A stretch of 64,000 bases of DNA, taken from assembly GCF_000974445.1 (NCBI RefSeq), contig NZ_BBOJ01000006.1, forward strand, positions 1 through 64,000, read 5' to 3'. The stretch is from Lentzea aerocolonigenes. Its GTDB lineage: Bacteria > Actinomycetota > Actinomycetes > Mycobacteriales > Pseudonocardiaceae. The notes beneath the pieces are model-generated. The model saw nothing but the letters and a program-made list of their open reading frames with translations. It made no database searches and was not told where the DNA came from. Below are positions 18,037 through 26,419 of the stretch, one piece after another (the first letter of the stretch is position 1; every line of letters starts with the position of its first letter). The position numbers and the translations under genes were made by a program.

Positions 18037-19901
18037 GCCGCGAATCCGCCGAACTGGCCGGTCCTCGGCCCTGCTCCGACAGCGAGCCCGTCCGAACCGA
18101 GCTCGACCTGCCCGTCGCGCACAGCCTGAACGTGGCTGCAGATCATCTTCCAATCGGGTCGTTTCCGCACATCGACGGTACGGGCCAGGATCGGGGCAAG
18201 GTGCCGGTGGATCACCAGGACGCGACCGCGGCGCACGCGACGAACGTCGCCTGGTCGGTAGGTGGGCACCGTCTCCAGCCCGACCGAGGTGCGGGCATGG
18301 CCAAGAAGGCCGTCGCTTTGCTGCTGGTACCGACGACGATCGTGATGCCCCGTCAGCAAGGAAACCCACTCCAAGGTGGTCCGGTCCTTGATCCCGCCCC
18401 AGACCGACAAGGTCGTGGTGTTGTCCAACAGCTGACGGGTTCGCTGGGTACCGAACGCATCTTCCAGTGCTGCCACGGTTTGAGCGCCCCAGTGGATGAG
18501 CACGCCACGGCCGGCGGAGTCGGAGATGATATCCGGGATCTGCGGTACGGGAGTCGCGTTCGTGATCTCGTCGAGGATCGCGGAGGCTGGTGGGTCGAGG
18601 CGGCGGTTCGGAGAGTGCAGCGCCATTTCCTGTGCCGTCGTCAGCCAATGCTCGACCAGCGCAGTGAGAATCGGCGCGGCCTGCGCGGACTGGTGCTGGC
18701 CGGCGATCAGGTACAACGAGCCTTGCTGCGCCAGGAACTCCCGCACATCGAAGTCCTGGCCAGGAGCAGGAGTGCACAGCTCTCGGATCTGCGGGTCCAT
18801 GAACGGCTCGATCACCCGCCGCACGCTCAGCCACACCGCATCGGATGTCTCGGCGACCAAGCCGATCTCCGAACGCAGGTTCCGGGCGTACTCGTGCAGG
18901 CCAGCCTGCTGAAGCAGCCGGACCGGTTCCTGGTCAACAGGCTTGCTGATCGCCCACCGCACCAAGTCGTCAACGCCGCGGCCGTGCGTCGCAGCGGCGA
19001 GGAAGTAGGCCTGCAGCACCACTTTCGCTCGGTCGCGGAAGACCTTGTCGTTGCCACCCACTCCGGTCAGGCCGACAGAGGCAGCCTCGACCATCGTGTG
19101 CGAACGGCGGTACGCCACAGTGGTGTCGTCGCATCCTTGCATTGGCCACCAGTGCACTCGAGCCGGCCACGCCACCGTGCCGGTCAGGTCGATCAACTTC
19201 ACCGGCGCAGCGGGACGGCGGCCGACGCGGAGCAGAGCGGTGAACTCCAACAAATCGGGCTTCGTAGTCGAGCACAGCAACGCACCGGGCGCCGCGATCA
19301 CCTTGTGCACAAGGTCCTGACGGCTCTTGCCGGACTGGGTCGGGGCAAGAGTGCCGGTGGGATTCTCGAGCGGTGTGCACATCGGCTCACGCCACTGCGT
19401 GAGATGCAACGGCACCGCTACTTCCTCCAGCGGTGCCTGCCGTACCTGCGCACGAGAGAGGCTCGGCCGGGTCCATGCAGCGGTGCGACGGCCTGCAGCC
19501 AACGACAGTTCTTCCCTGACATCCTCGCGTTTCGCGTGCCCTGCTGCAGCGGGGCCGAACCGCCGCCAGGCGGGCAACACCGCGGCCAGCATCAGTCCGC
19601 TGAGGACGACCAGCAGCATGCTCGTGACGGTCCAGTACAAACCGGTGTGCGAAGAAAGGGTGCTGGCCCACGGCTCGCCCAGGCCGCTCGCAGGCTGTCC
19701 CGGCTGCGCGACAACGCCGAGCGCCCCGGTGAACCAGGTGTCGAAGCCGGGTAGCTCCCAAGGCCCATCGAGCAACACGGTGCTCAGCGCGACGCCGAGC
19801 ATCAAGGTGGTGGCGACAGCAGCAATTGCGCTGAGCACGGCGACGATCAGGCCAATCAATGCCAGGTCACGGTCACCGGTGGGCGACACAGCGGTCCTCA
19901 T
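18033..19901 (-). CDS. VirD4/TraG-type type IV coupling protein
   Basis: The 622-residue protein couples the relaxosome to the secretion channel and pumps DNA with ATP. Two N-terminal membrane segments (about 13-44 and 88-112) flank an outer loop. The cytoplasmic ATPase follows, with Walker A APTQSGKS at about 186-193 and LLCSTTKPDLLEF shortly after, as in the coupling family. Later blocks include SLYLIAGQHQSAQAAPILTAL and SAILDEITNATPVPQIP, which carries the Walker B acid. ATG 19901 overlaps the upstream stop by four bases. The gene forms part of the nine-gene operon. Its VirD4-like form, with separate VirB4 and VirB6 homologues, shows that transfer uses a type IV secretion route and not the FtsK-like TraB route of many Streptomyces elements. 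Confidence 0.9.
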   Translation of the reverse strand: MRTAVSPTGDRDLALIGLIVAVLSAIAAVATTLMLGVALSTVLLDGPWELPGFDTWFTGALGVVAQPGQPASGLGEPWASTLSSHTGLYWTVTSMLLVVLSGLMLAAVLPAWRRFGPAAAGHAKREDVREELSLAAGRRTAAWTRPSLSRAQVRQAPLEEVAVPLHLTQWREPMCTPLENPTGTLAPTQSGKSRQDLVHKVIAAPGALLCSTTKPDLLEFTALLRVGRRPAAPVKLIDLTGTVAWPARVHWWPMQGCDDTTVAYRRSHTMVEAASVGLTGVGGNDKVFRDRAKVVLQAYFLAAATHGRGVDDLVRWAISKPVDQEPVRLLQQAGLHEYARNLRSEIGLVAETSDAVWLSVRRVIEPFMDPQIRELCTPAPGQDFDVREFLAQQGSLYLIAGQHQSAQAAPILTALVEHWLTTAQEMALHSPNRRLDPPASAILDEITNATPVPQIPDIISDSAGRGVLIHWGAQTVAALEDAFGTQRTRQLLDNTTTLSVWGGIKDRTTLEWVSLLTGHHDRRRYQQQSDGLLGHARTSVGLETVPTYRPGDVRRVRRGRVLVIHRHLAPILARTVDVRKRPDWKMICSHVQAVRDGQVELGSDGLAVGAGPRTGQFGGFAA

Positions 19902-21028
19902 GATCGCGGGTCCTCGCCGACTTGCCCGCCGACGACCCTGCGGATGGCAACGACCTTGGATTCCCAGGACTTGAGGTTGGTCAGGATGACGCCGTGGTCG
20001 GTGTCGTAAGCATCGACCACGTACCCGTGGCCGATGTACATGCCGACATGTCCGGGGCGCGCCGCGGTGCCGTCAGAGCCGGGGATGAACAACATGTCGC
20101 CGGGCTGCACTTTGGCAAGAGAGCCAACTGCGACACCGTCGTACATCTGGGTGTAGGTCGTTCGGGAGATCTTGACACCGGCATGCGCCCAGGCCGCCAT
20201 CATCAGCCCCGAGCAGTCGAAGGAGTCTGGACCGGTGGCGCCCCATACGTATGGGCGGCCAAGCTTGGCCAGCACGTAGGTCACGGCGGCTCGTTGCTGC
20301 GGCTGAGTCGGTAGAGCGAAGTCAGCCGGGAGCTTCTTGGGATCGACCTCGCCGAGTTCGCCAGCGCCCTTGTCCGGGCAACCGCCGAAAGCGAGGTCGA
20401 CAGGCAGCACAACATCAGCGCCCGACGAGGGCACGGGGTTGTTCGGACCTCTCCAGTACTTCGCGGTGAGCGCGGCAGCCGCCGGTTCGCGAGGTCCGTA
20501 TCGCTCTGGGAATTCGGAGCGCTGCACGGCCTGCTCAGCCTCACCGGGTGGTTTGGTGTGCCAGCCTGGCACCGCGAGCAACGCGTCGTAGAACTTGCCG
20601 GCCGCGTAAACCGGGTCGAGCAGCTGCGCCGGGCTGCCCCAGCCCATGCTGGGGCGCTGTTGGAACAATCCGAGGCTGTCGCGGTCGCCGTAAGCGACGT
20701 TGCGCAGTTCGGACTCGACCATAGAGGTGGCCAAGGCCAGCACGGCCGCCCGCTCGGGCAGCTTTCGGCCGACGGCGACGGCCACGATGATCTGCGCGTT
20801 GGTCAACTGCTCCGCGGTGAACGGGTGGTCACCGACCTGCTGGGTTACGCCGCCAGGCCCGTACCCGGCGGACAGGCCGGATGGTGAGCACGAGGCGGCC
20901 GCAGCGAACACGCTGGTCATCGAGAGCAGGACGGCGCCCACAAGGAGCGCCGGGATCACGACTGCTACATAGACGGCGGCAACCACCCCACCGAGCACCG
21001 GTGCTGAGAACGCTCGGGGCGCTGCCAC
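19898..21028 (-). CDS. Conjugation-associated NlpC/P60 peptidoglycan hydrolase
   Basis: The 376-residue protein has an N-terminal membrane anchor or signal segment (about 12-45), then a lysozyme-like/transglycosylase-like region with ALATSMVESELRNV and GLFQQRPSMGWG (about 95-195), and a C-terminal NlpC/P60 domain (about 245-370). The P60 catalytic Cys is C272 in DSFDCSGLMMAAW, with the His in ARPGHVGMYIG at about 327. It should open the cell wall locally for the mating channel. The pairing of a muramidase-like and a P60 domain is typical of Gram-positive T4SS wall hydrolases (VirB1-like function). It overlaps the coupling-protein gene by four bases and lies six bases after the VirB4-like gene. 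Confidence 0.9.
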   Translation of the reverse strand: MAAPRAFSAPVLGGVVAAVYVAVVIPALLVGAVLLSMTSVFAAAASCSPSGLSAGYGPGGVTQQVGDHPFTAEQLTNAQIIVAVAVGRKLPERAAVLALATSMVESELRNVAYGDRDSLGLFQQRPSMGWGSPAQLLDPVYAAGKFYDALLAVPGWHTKPPGEAEQAVQRSEFPERYGPREPAAAALTAKYWRGPNNPVPSSGADVVLPVDLAFGGCPDKGAGELGEVDPKKLPADFALPTQPQQRAAVTYVLAKLGRPYVWGATGPDSFDCSGLMMAAWAHAGVKISRTTYTQMYDGVAVGSLAKVQPGDMLFIPGSDGTAARPGHVGMYIGHGYVVDAYDTDHGVILTNLKSWESKVVAIRRVVGGQVGEDPRS

Positions 21029-21034
21029 GGTGTC

Positions 21035-22534
21035 CTACCCGGCCTGACGCAGCTGTGCGTTTGTGTCGAAGACCCGCCGCTCCGCGCCCGACAACACGGT
21101 CTGGACCTTGTAACCGGGCGCGTTCTCCACCTTCCACAGCGCGCGGCCCTGGCGATCCATCGCCCAACCCGTGATGACCTCTTGCTCGCGTTCCGACAGC
21201 CCCAAGGCTTCGGCGAGCTCATCGGCGACTCGTGTGGACTGACCTAGCAGCACTCGACTCGAGCACAGGGCGAGAAGGTCTCGGGCTATGGCAACTTCCT
21301 GCGAGCCTGCCGCGCCGACCGACATAAGGTCACTCGGCTTGTGTGCGATCAGGACCTGGATGCTCTTCTCGATACGGGACAGCCGCAGTTCTGAGTCGGC
21401 GGCCTGCACGGCGCGCAGCCCGAGCCGCATCTGCCTCCACATCTCGTCGCGCACCACGATGCGGATGTCGCCGTCGGCCTGCAGATCCGTCGCCATGCTC
21501 GACCACGACCCGAGGCAGGTCAGAGCGACTGCGATCGCTTGGTCGCCACGGGAGCGCAACAACGACAGGTCCATCGACTGCACTGGCGCGTCCCAGTCGA
21601 GCCGGATGTTGGTTTCCTCATCGAACAGGCCGGCCAGCGGGCCGGAGATGAGATTGCCCAGCGCGTCAGTCATCGGCCGGAGCGCGTCGAGGAACTGACG
21701 GCGGTCAGCGAACCGGGTGGTCTCACACAGCACGTTGTCCGGGTCTGCCAGCACCCGCTGCACGTCGGGGATGGTGATCGGCCGCAGCTCGGTGTAGCCG
21801 TCCCCGATACCCACCAGTCCCCGCAGGACCGCTGAAAGCACAGCCTCGTCGGTCACGGTGGGCTCGTAGCCCTGCGCATCGGCCAGCGCCACTAACAGCT
21901 TGACCCAGCGGCCGAGAACACCGGCTAGTTCTTCGCGTTGACGGGAAACCGACCAACTGTTCCAACGGCTGCGCAATGGCCCAAGGTCCAGCGCGTTGAG
22001 TCGAGCAGGGCTCCCTCGACCGAGCGCGATCGGCGTGTTGCCCATTGCACGGACCAGCGGGCTGTACTCCCCCTTGACGTCTCCGGCGATCAAGCTGCGG
22101 AACCCGAACATCATCATCCGCAGCAGGAACGCCGCGATCGTGCTCGACTTACCGCGACCGGGTTCACCGAACACGATGAGGTTCGGGTTGGTCGACAGTC
22201 CACGTAGGACCCATTCGACGGGGTGGACGTAGAACGCACCGCCCGACAACGTGTCGTATCCCATCCGCGCCCCCACCGCAGGCACACCCGCGGCGGCCAA
22301 CAGAGGGAACAAGCCACCGATTTCGCTGGTGGCAGCCTGGTAGACCGCAAGTGGCGCCTCGACAGGCGACCAACCTTCACCTGGGCGCGCCCGACCTCGC
22401 CGCGGTGCGATCGGCCGGTTCACCCGATCTCGGGCTGTCCTCGGCTGCTGTGGCGCACGTGTCGTATCCGGCAGCGCACCGAAAGTACCGAGCAGCTGAG
22501 CCACGCTGCGCTCACCAGCACGTCTACGGCTCAC
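21035..22534 (-). CDS. VirB4-like conjugation ATPase
   Basis: The 499-residue protein has Walker A GEPGRGKS at about 123-130 within NLIVFGEPGRGKSSTIAAF, the hallmark of VirB4/TrbE-type ATPases. It is followed by LIAGDVKGEYSPLVRAMG, and later by DIRIVVRDEMWRQM, in the expected place of Walker B, and LIAHKPSDLMSVGAAGSQE. It energises assembly of the secretion channel. The N-terminal half of classical VirB4 is missing and is probably supplied by the upstream SCO6880-type protein, whose stop overlaps this start by four bases. Such splitting is usual in actinobacterial T4SS loci. The ATG at 22534 is set by that overlap. Confidence 0.88.
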   Translation of the reverse strand: MSRRRAGERSVAQLLGTFGALPDTTRAPQQPRTARDRVNRPIAPRRGRARPGEGWSPVEAPLAVYQAATSEIGGLFPLLAAAGVPAVGARMGYDTLSGGAFYVHPVEWVLRGLSTNPNLIVFGEPGRGKSSTIAAFLLRMMMFGFRSLIAGDVKGEYSPLVRAMGNTPIALGRGSPARLNALDLGPLRSRWNSWSVSRQREELAGVLGRWVKLLVALADAQGYEPTVTDEAVLSAVLRGLVGIGDGYTELRPITIPDVQRVLADPDNVLCETTRFADRRQFLDALRPMTDALGNLISGPLAGLFDEETNIRLDWDAPVQSMDLSLLRSRGDQAIAVALTCLGSWSSMATDLQADGDIRIVVRDEMWRQMRLGLRAVQAADSELRLSRIEKSIQVLIAHKPSDLMSVGAAGSQEVAIARDLLALCSSRVLLGQSTRVADELAEALGLSEREQEVITGWAMDRQGRALWKVENAPGYKVQTVLSGAERRVFDTNAQLRQAG

Positions 22535-24036
22535 AACAGACCTCCTCGCTGCCGCGGCAACCCGATCCCGACCGGGAGCACGGCGGCGACGAATGCGGAG
22601 TCCTGCGCCAGTTCCAACCTGAGCAACCGGAATCGACCGCTCGCGTCGTTCTCCAACCGCGCAGCGTGGTCCTCGACGTTCCAGCTGCTCGGCACGGTGA
22701 CTGACGCCGCCAGGGCAAACCGCACAACCGAGTGACCAGCAGCGACAGCACGCTCCTGCACGAGGGCACCGCGAGCATCGCGCTCCTCCATGGCGGAGGC
22801 GTTGAAACCCTTGCGCCGCTTGATATCTGTCATCACGTTCGTGCGAAACCTGTTGCCGCGAACGGCCCGCTGCGCACGGCGCGCATCAAGAACCTCATAG
22901 TGAATGGCCAAGGTTCGCCGCTCCCCTGCCGTACGAACAGCGAGCAACGGACCGAGGCTGCCGAACACGGTGCCCGCTTCAGGCATCAACGCGGTGTAGG
23001 CGACGGTGGTGAAGCCGTCGTGGGTGTAGGAACGTGCGGATGGAACAGGTGTGGCGGTCGGCCCGGCCGCCGCCTTCTCCAACCCCCGACCGCGGGTGCC
23101 ACGTTCGTTTGCCGCGGCCAGCAACGCCCGTGCGGCTGGGTTGAACCCGGTACGAAGGGCTTCGGCCATGCCCGGCCCGTCCAGCCATTGGACAGTGCGA
23201 GCTCCGAGCGCCTTGAGCGGGTCCTCCAGACCGTCCAGTACCCGATAGAGCGCCTGCGCGCGACCGGCGACACCGCCGCCGGCAGCAGCGGCCGGCTTGC
23301 GGAGCTTGTCCTCCGAGCCGGACACCACGACGAACAGCTCGTGCCTGACCGAGACGTTGCCGATGATGTGGTCCAACTCGGCGTTGGCCTGACGGGCCAA
23401 CGCAGGCGCGTCGCGGATCTCATGATCGCCGCGCCACACCTCGTACTCAGTTCCGTCGTCCGGCACGGTGCGGACCAGCAGGCTCAACCGATCTACGACA
23501 TCGCGGTGGCCCAGCGACAGCAGCAGGGTGCCAAGCCGATTTGCCAGCCGCTCACACTGCTCATCGGACAACATTCCGACACCGGAGTGGGTCAGCCTGG
23601 CGGCCGCACCCCACCGGCCCTCAACAGTGTCGTGTATCAAACAGACACGACCGACGTCCCGAAACTGCGGGCCGTCCGGAAAGCTCACGCGCTGAAGCGC
23701 ACCTGGCAGGTCAGGCTCATTCGGGTCGACTGGCATACCGGCGGCGGCCTTCGACTGCCAGCGCGACCAGCCGGTGATGATGCCGACCTCGAAGAGCACA
23801 AGGTGCGCCAGCCAACGCATCGCGGGACGGCCGCGCACCGGAACCACCACGAGCGCGGCGATCGTTCCGCAGACCAACAAGAGAATCCCCGCGTCTGCAA
23901 ACCGACCAGCGCTGATCGCCCACAACACCGGCGCCCCCAGCGCGATGCAGACAAGTGCCTGCAGTGGGGTCAGGCCCATGATCCAACCGGCGTGCTCGCG
24001 ACGGTCGAGTCCTCTGTAGATTCGGGGCGTGGTCAT
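22531..24036 (-). CDS. SCO6880-family conjugation protein (PrgI/VirB3-like N-terminus)
   Basis: The 501-residue protein begins with TPRIYRGLDRREHAGWIMGL and two membrane helices at about 22-40 and 43-65, a PrgI/VirB3-like membrane start. A long cytoplasmic part follows, which corresponds to the N-terminal region of VirB4 proteins and contains GALQRVSFPDGPQFRDVGRV and a C-terminal block of VTVPSSWNVEDHAARLEND. The SCO6880 family always accompanies the ATP-binding protein found next here. Together they probably make one VirB3-VirB4-like unit at the inner face of the channel. It overlaps its operon neighbours on both sides by four bases. Confidence 0.88.
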   Translation of the reverse strand: MTTPRIYRGLDRREHAGWIMGLTPLQALVCIALGAPVLWAISAGRFADAGILLLVCGTIAALVVVPVRGRPAMRWLAHLVLFEVGIITGWSRWQSKAAAGMPVDPNEPDLPGALQRVSFPDGPQFRDVGRVCLIHDTVEGRWGAAARLTHSGVGMLSDEQCERLANRLGTLLLSLGHRDVVDRLSLLVRTVPDDGTEYEVWRGDHEIRDAPALARQANAELDHIIGNVSVRHELFVVVSGSEDKLRKPAAAAGGGVAGRAQALYRVLDGLEDPLKALGARTVQWLDGPGMAEALRTGFNPAARALLAAANERGTRGRGLEKAAAGPTATPVPSARSYTHDGFTTVAYTALMPEAGTVFGSLGPLLAVRTAGERRTLAIHYEVLDARRAQRAVRGNRFRTNVMTDIKRRKGFNASAMEERDARGALVQERAVAAGHSVVRFALAASVTVPSSWNVEDHAARLENDASGRFRLLRLELAQDSAFVAAVLPVGIGLPRQRGGLL

Positions 24037-25319
24037 ACGATCACCGCCGCTTCCTCAGCTCCTGCAGCAGCTTCGCCGCCGCCTTCGCCTTCGGCTCCGT
24101 AGTGACCCGAAGGGCCGGTGTTGGGGCTCGACGAGACGACCGATCCGGTATTGGCGGCAGGTGGCACGGACTCGTGGTCGTCATCGTCGGGATTCGGCTC
24201 GTCCGATCCGGCGCCGCTCGAGTCGTCACCGGACGTGGCGCTCTTGTTGTCCTGGTTAGAGTTCTGCGAGGCAGAGTGGCTGCTTGACGACTGTCCGACG
24301 CCAGTCTCGTCCATCTCCTGCTCGGCGTACTCAGCGGCGGCTTCGTCGAACCGGCCGGTGTTCGCGTCTTCCTGGGAACCGCCACCGCCCCCTCCGCCGC
24401 GTGCACCGGACGCTGCCAGAGCTGCCGGATTGTTCTCGCCGTAGGAGTCGACACCTGCTCCGGACAGGGCATCACGGAACGCAGCACCGGCATCGCTGTT
24501 GGGGTCCACGAAGGCGAATAGCCGGAACAGGACGAACGGGCAGCACAACGAGATGATCAGCACTCCAACGCCCGCGAGCAGTCCGGACAGCCCCTGCGAT
24601 CCACCGGAGATCGCGATTCCCAGCACCAGGGTCATCGCCAGCACGGCCTTCATCGCGACGCACACCATCAGCCACCGGCACGTCCGCCAGAACCACGAGG
24701 CGGTGATGCCGGACAGCAGCCCAGCCGCCGAGACCGGCACGGTCGCGACCATGACGTAAACAGCCGCTTCGCGGAACAGCATCTCCAGCACGTAGCCGAT
24801 TCCGGCCGGGATCACTCCGATCAAAGCTGCGATGCCGAGCACGGTGGCGTTCACTCCGTCGCCGGCCGCGTCGAGGAACCCGGTCGCGTTGAGTGCGTCG
24901 GTGAAGTTCTCCGCCCGCAGTCCGTACTTCAGGATCCCGGAGGTGAGCCCGTCGACCCCGGCCAAGAACGCCGCGACGATTCCAACGGTCAAGGCGAGCG
25001 CAACGCCGTACTGCACGGGTCCTCCCACCAGCCGTAGAAAACCCCGGCCGCCCCGCAACGTCGTGGCGGTCAGTTGCCAGAAGAACAAACCGAGCGCGAG
25101 GACACCGCTGATCCACAGCATCATCGGCCACAAGATCGAAACCGGTCCGCTACGCGTGTCCACCGTGAACACCGAGAACTTGTCCGCCAGGCCGAACGCC
25201 GCCTGCAGGACGAACAAGGATGCCCGCCACAGAGCCAGCATCGCGGCCTCGAACCCGGTGACGATCATGTCCCGGACCGGTCCGCCGAGCGCGTTGCCGA
25301 TGTCGTCGAAGGGCCACAT
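24033..25319 (-). CDS. TrbL/VirB6-like polytopic channel protein
   Basis: The 428-residue protein has about seven hydrophobic segments between residues 25 and 290, including ILWPMMLWISGVLALGLFFW and VGVLIISLCCPFVLFRLFAF. This is the architecture of TrbL/VirB6 proteins, which line the inner-membrane part of the mating channel. The last 140 residues are low complexity, rich in Gly, Ser, Asn, Asp and Glu, and likely disordered and cytoplasmic. It overlaps the SCO6880-family gene by four bases. A 42-base gap separates it from the upstream gene, the largest in the operon, which leaves room for a separate ribosome site. Confidence 0.85.
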   Translation of the reverse strand: MWPFDDIGNALGGPVRDMIVTGFEAAMLALWRASLFVLQAAFGLADKFSVFTVDTRSGPVSILWPMMLWISGVLALGLFFWQLTATTLRGGRGFLRLVGGPVQYGVALALTVGIVAAFLAGVDGLTSGILKYGLRAENFTDALNATGFLDAAGDGVNATVLGIAALIGVIPAGIGYVLEMLFREAAVYVMVATVPVSAAGLLSGITASWFWRTCRWLMVCVAMKAVLAMTLVLGIAISGGSQGLSGLLAGVGVLIISLCCPFVLFRLFAFVDPNSDAGAAFRDALSGAGVDSYGENNPAALAASGARGGGGGGGSQEDANTGRFDEAAAEYAEQEMDETGVGQSSSSHSASQNSNQDNKSATSGDDSSGAGSDEPNPDDDDHESVPPAANTGSVVSSSPNTGPSGHYGAEGEGGGEAAAGAEEAAVIV

Positions 25320-25361
25320 CTCTAACTCAGCTCCCGATAGCCGGCCTTCACCATGTCCGCG

Positions 25362-26132
25362 CTACCGGGCCACGCAGGGAGCCGCCGCTGCCAGCGCGCC
25401 GGCAGCGATGCGCCACCCGGTGCCGGACCAGCGCATTGCCTGGCAGTCGCCGACTCCCGCCGCCACGGCTTCGCCGTTGAACCCGACCGAGAATTGCCCC
25501 AGCACGCACACCACCACGTAGTGGCTGGCCGTGACCGCGCCTTTCACCTGGCCATGGGTGACGAGGTAGCTCGCGGTCAGACCAGTGACCGAGCCTGCCG
25601 CGGGCAGTTGCGCACGCGCCCGCATGGAACGCAGCAATGACGTCAGCCCTGTCGAGCCGGGGTCCGGCGCACCGGGTTCGGAGAGCTCGCGATAACCAAG
25701 GGCGTAAACCTGCGGGTCGGCGGAGGCCAGCGCTGTCTCGTTGAGCGCCTTCAGCTGTCCGAGCGCACCTTCCGGCGTCTCGGGAAAGCCGCCGGGTATC
25801 CAACGGCCGTTGGTGATCGTCGGCGCTGCGACAGCAATAGCGGGTCCGGCAGAACCTGTCGTCATGGCCTGCGGCTGCGCCGCCTGGGCAGGCAGCTGCA
25901 ACATGGGTGCTGCCGCCAGCACGTTCTCGTCCTGGGCCGCAGTGCCATTTCTCGTCACGGTCTCCGAAGTCGATGTCGGAGAGCTCGTAGATGCGCTGTG
26001 CGGGTCCGTGGCGTGGTGCGCGACCACGACCGCCGCAACGGCACCCAGCAGCACGACTGCGACAATGGCGATGCTGCCCAACCTGAGCCCAGCTCGTGCG
26101 CGGCGGCCTGTGCCCGGCGGCTTCGCGGCCAT
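25362..26132 (-). CDS. Single-pass membrane protein of the transfer operon, VirB8-like topology
   Basis: The 256-residue product has a basic N-terminus (PPGTGRRARAGLRLG), one membrane helix at about residues 19-39 and an extracytoplasmic remainder. A Ser/Thr linker (about 44-60) leads to a globular C-terminal part with GRWIPGGFPETPEGALGQL and VCVLGQFSVGFNG. This matches the shape of VirB8/TcpC-type mating-channel components, which place an NTF2-like fold outside the membrane, but I see no specific signature. The ATG at 26132 overlaps the upstream stop, so translation is probably coupled. No other member of the operon could fill the VirB8 role. Confidence 0.7.
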   Translation of the reverse strand: MAAKPPGTGRRARAGLRLGSIAIVAVVLLGAVAAVVVAHHATDPHSASTSSPTSTSETVTRNGTAAQDENVLAAAPMLQLPAQAAQPQAMTTGSAGPAIAVAAPTITNGRWIPGGFPETPEGALGQLKALNETALASADPQVYALGYRELSEPGAPDPGSTGLTSLLRSMRARAQLPAAGSVTGLTASYLVTHGQVKGAVTASHYVVVCVLGQFSVGFNGEAVAAGVGDCQAMRWSGTGWRIAAGALAAAAPCVAR

Positions 26133-26419
26133 CACTTGACGCTCGCGAAGTGGTCGATGATCTGCCAACCGATCCCGTAGAGCAGCCCACCGGCGATGGC
26201 GCACAACATCATCACCAGGCCGATCCGGCCAGCTCGGTGGTGATCCACCCAGCGACCGCCCGCCCACACGATCAGGCCGGCGAAGAACCCCAGCACCAGA
26301 GCCATGCCGGCGCCCCACTTCGCATTGCCGACAACCTCGACGATCACCTCGCTGCCAGGCGGGGCGACCGGTGTCGGGTTCGGGATGTCGGCCAACACCG
26401 CCGTGATGTACGTGATCAT
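26132..26419 (-). CDS. Small two-helix membrane protein of the transfer operon
   Basis: The 95-residue product begins MITYITAVLADIPNPTPV at ATG 26419, which overlaps the upstream stop by four bases. Two hydrophobic segments (about 36-54 and 65-84) are joined by a short basic loop (GGRWVDHHRAGR). Size and topology fit a VirB2/TrbC-like or other small channel subunit of Gram-positive T4SS loci. No sequence signature proves it. An upstream in-frame start would add 18 residues inside the preceding gene and is less likely. Confidence 0.7.
   Translation of the reverse strand: MITYITAVLADIPNPTPVAPPGSEVIVEVVGNAKWGAGMALVLGFFAGLIVWAGGRWVDHHRAGRIGLVMMLCAIAGGLLYGIGWQIIDHFASVK

Noticed and set aside
18132..19754. 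Plus-strand open frame of 540 codons
   Set aside because: It is the antisense shadow of the coupling-protein gene, which has clear ATPase motifs on the other strand.
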